Source: Tissierella sp. MB52-C2 (GTDB lineage Bacteria; Bacillota; Clostridia; Tissierellales; Tissierellaceae). Taken from it: a stretch of 64,000 bases of DNA. Shown here in pieces: positions 62,913-64,000 of this stretch; position 1 is the stretch's first letter; each line of letters opens with the position of its first letter. Location: contig NZ_CP133261.1 of assembly GCF_030931715.1 (NCBI RefSeq), forward strand, positions 1,550,001 through 1,614,000, in the 5' to 3' direction. The notes under the pieces were generated by a model. It had not been told where the DNA came from, made no database searches, and saw only the letters and a program-made list of their open reading frames with translations. Position numbers and translations under genes: made by a program.

Positions 62913-64000
62913 TTATATTAGTGAATTAACATCTAATATCAATGAAATATTTCCATTACCTAAAATTGTAGCGCCAGATAAATATTTAACTCCACTTAAA
63001 TATTTTCCTAAGCTTTTAATAACTATTTCTTGTTGTCCAATTAAATTATCAACTATTAGACCTGCTTGCTTGTCCCCTTTTTTAACTACTACAACTATTA
63101 AATCTTCTTTTTCATCATCATCTGAAATATCAAGTACATTCTTCAATCTTATAATTGGTAAAGTCATACCTCTATAAAGTACAACTTCCTGACCCTGTAC
63201 ATCCCTTATCTGACTTTGGGATATATTTATTATTTCAGTAATAGAACTTAATGGGATAGCATATATTTCATGACTTAATTTTATAAGCAATGCTTGGATT
63301 ATTGCCAATGTTAAAGGAATTCTAATTATAAACTTAGTACCCTTTCCTTTACTGCTAACGACTTCTATATTGCCATTTATTGCCTCAATTTTGCTTTTAA
63401 CAACATCAAGTCCTACTCCTCTGCCAGAAACATCTGATATAGTTTCTGACGTACTGAAACCAGCTTCAAATAATAGGCTAATACTATCTTCCACTGATAA
63501 ACTTTCAGCTTCTTTTTCATCTAAAATCCCTTTTTCAATAGCTTTATTCCTAATGACATTGTGATCTAAACCTTTACCATCATCTTCAACTTCGATTACA
63601 ACATTGTTTCCATCGGGGTAAGATTTAAGAACAACAGTACCTTTTTCATCTTTTCCATTTTTTAATCTATCAGCAGGTAATTCAATTCCATGGTCAATAG
63701 AGTTTCTAATTAAATGAATCAAAGGATCTCCTATTTCATCTATTACAGTTCTATCAACCTCTGTCTCTTCTCCACTCATTTCCAATGCTATTTCTTTCCC
63801 AAGTTCTTTAGACAAATCTCTTACTAGTCTTGGGAATCTATTGAATACTCTTTCTATAGGAACCATTCTAACCTTCATCACGGCATCATGTAGACTAGTA
63901 GTTATTCTTTCTAGATATTCTATTGTTTCTGTTATATTCTCACCAGTGGTTTTTTCACTTAAGTCGTCCATTCTAGTTTTGATTATTATTAATTCACTGA
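62913..64000 (-). CDS. cheA: Chemotaxis histidine kinase CheA, 5' part beyond window
   Basis: The open frame continues to the right edge, so only the C-terminal ~363 residues are seen. It shows the dimerisation helices (SELIIIKTRMDDL and SLHDAVMKVRMVPIERVF), the ATPase domain with N box DPLIHLIRNSIDHGIELP, G1 VEDDGKGLD and G2 SDVSGRGVGLDVVKSKIE, and the CheW-like P5 domain ending ILGNGNISLILDVNSLI. CheA passes phosphate to CheY and CheB. The P1 phospho-His domain is off the edge. Confidence 0.96.
   Translation of the reverse strand, partial: SELIIIKTRMDDLSEKTTGENITETIEYLERITTSLHDAVMKVRMVPIERVFNRFPRLVRDLSKELGKEIALEMSGEETEVDRTVIDEIGDPLIHLIRNSIDHGIELPADRLKNGKDEKGTVVLKSYPDGNNVVIEVEDDGKGLDHNVIRNKAIEKGILDEKEAESLSVEDSISLLFEAGFSTSETISDVSGRGVGLDVVKSKIEAINGNIEVVSSKGKGTKFIIRIPLTLAIIQALLIKLSHEIYAIPLSSITEIINISQSQIRDVQGQEVVLYRGMTLPIIRLKNVLDISDDDEKEDLIVVVVKKGDKQAGLIVDNLIGQQEIVIKSLGKYLSGVKYLSGATILGNGNISLILDVNSLI

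Noticed and set aside
1-64000. CRISPR array
   Set aside because: No run of regularly spaced direct repeats with unique spacers anywhere; the repeats found are palindromes or scattered elements.
1-64000. tRNA or rRNA genes
   Set aside because: No cloverleaf-like segments with T-loop TTCGA-type motifs and CCA-compatible acceptor stems, and no rRNA blocks were seen.

Overview
The window reads as chromosome of a low-G+C, endospore-forming, motile anaerobic Firmicute of the Clostridia/Tissierellia type. The A+T-rich composition, strong AGGAGG ribosome sites, PolC-type polymerase, SpoVS, the SpoIIIE/FtsK translocase, YlxY and YlmC/YmxH families and a CheC/CheD chemotaxis set all point that way. 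I cannot name the species. Almost every gene lies on the minus strand, so transcription runs from high to low coordinates; the one recognisable plus-strand gene is a dead transposase.

Region by region. 1-6.1 kb is decayed accessory DNA: a VOC-fold protein cut by the left edge, a small glycine-rich membrane protein between two copies of an inverted-repeat element, a peptidase E-like hydrolase, a prophage remnant (Com-like zinc finger, PAPS-reductase tail, frameshifted DnaB and tail-protein pieces), a TagA/WecG glycosyltransferase and a broken O-methyltransferase. 6.2-24.7 kb is mostly core: aminotransferase, PadR regulator, PHP phosphoesterase, spoVS, rny, an SbcD nuclease with a Rad50/SbcC split over three genes, recA, cinA, pgsA, rimO, ftsK, tepA, ylmC, a dUTPase beside the ruins of a second dUTPase, mlpA and ylxY. 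24.8-37.5 kb is an acquired island. 37.5-58.3 kb is the translation and cell-envelope core: pnp, rpsO, ribF, truB, nrnA, rbfA, infB, ylxR, nusA, rimP, polC, ispG, rseP, cdsA, uppS, frr, pyrH, tsf, rpsB. 58.4-64 kb is the end of a flagellar/chemotaxis operon: fapA-like gene, sigD, cheD, cheC, cheW, cheA.

The island is the most interesting part. Going down the minus strand it holds an intact agrD signal-peptide gene behind a promoter with two 22-bp-phased repeats, a frameshifted agrB, two radical-SAM/SPASM enzymes (the second with an N-terminal PqqD-like recognition domain), two paralogous precursor peptides with a near-identical leader and an identical C-x3-C-x16-C core spacing, a strong hairpin, a three-gene ABC efflux/immunity transporter, a cytoplasmic subtilisin-like protease and a full-length ABC exporter with no C39 peptidase domain. 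This makes a complete ribosomally synthesised, post-translationally modified peptide (RiPP) pathway: precursor, two modifying enzymes, leader protease, exporter and self-protection. It interrupts the rpsO-pnp-ylxY-mlpA gene order familiar from Bacillus. Copies of one palindrome lie near both ends, and nested group II intron remnants mark the ylxY side.
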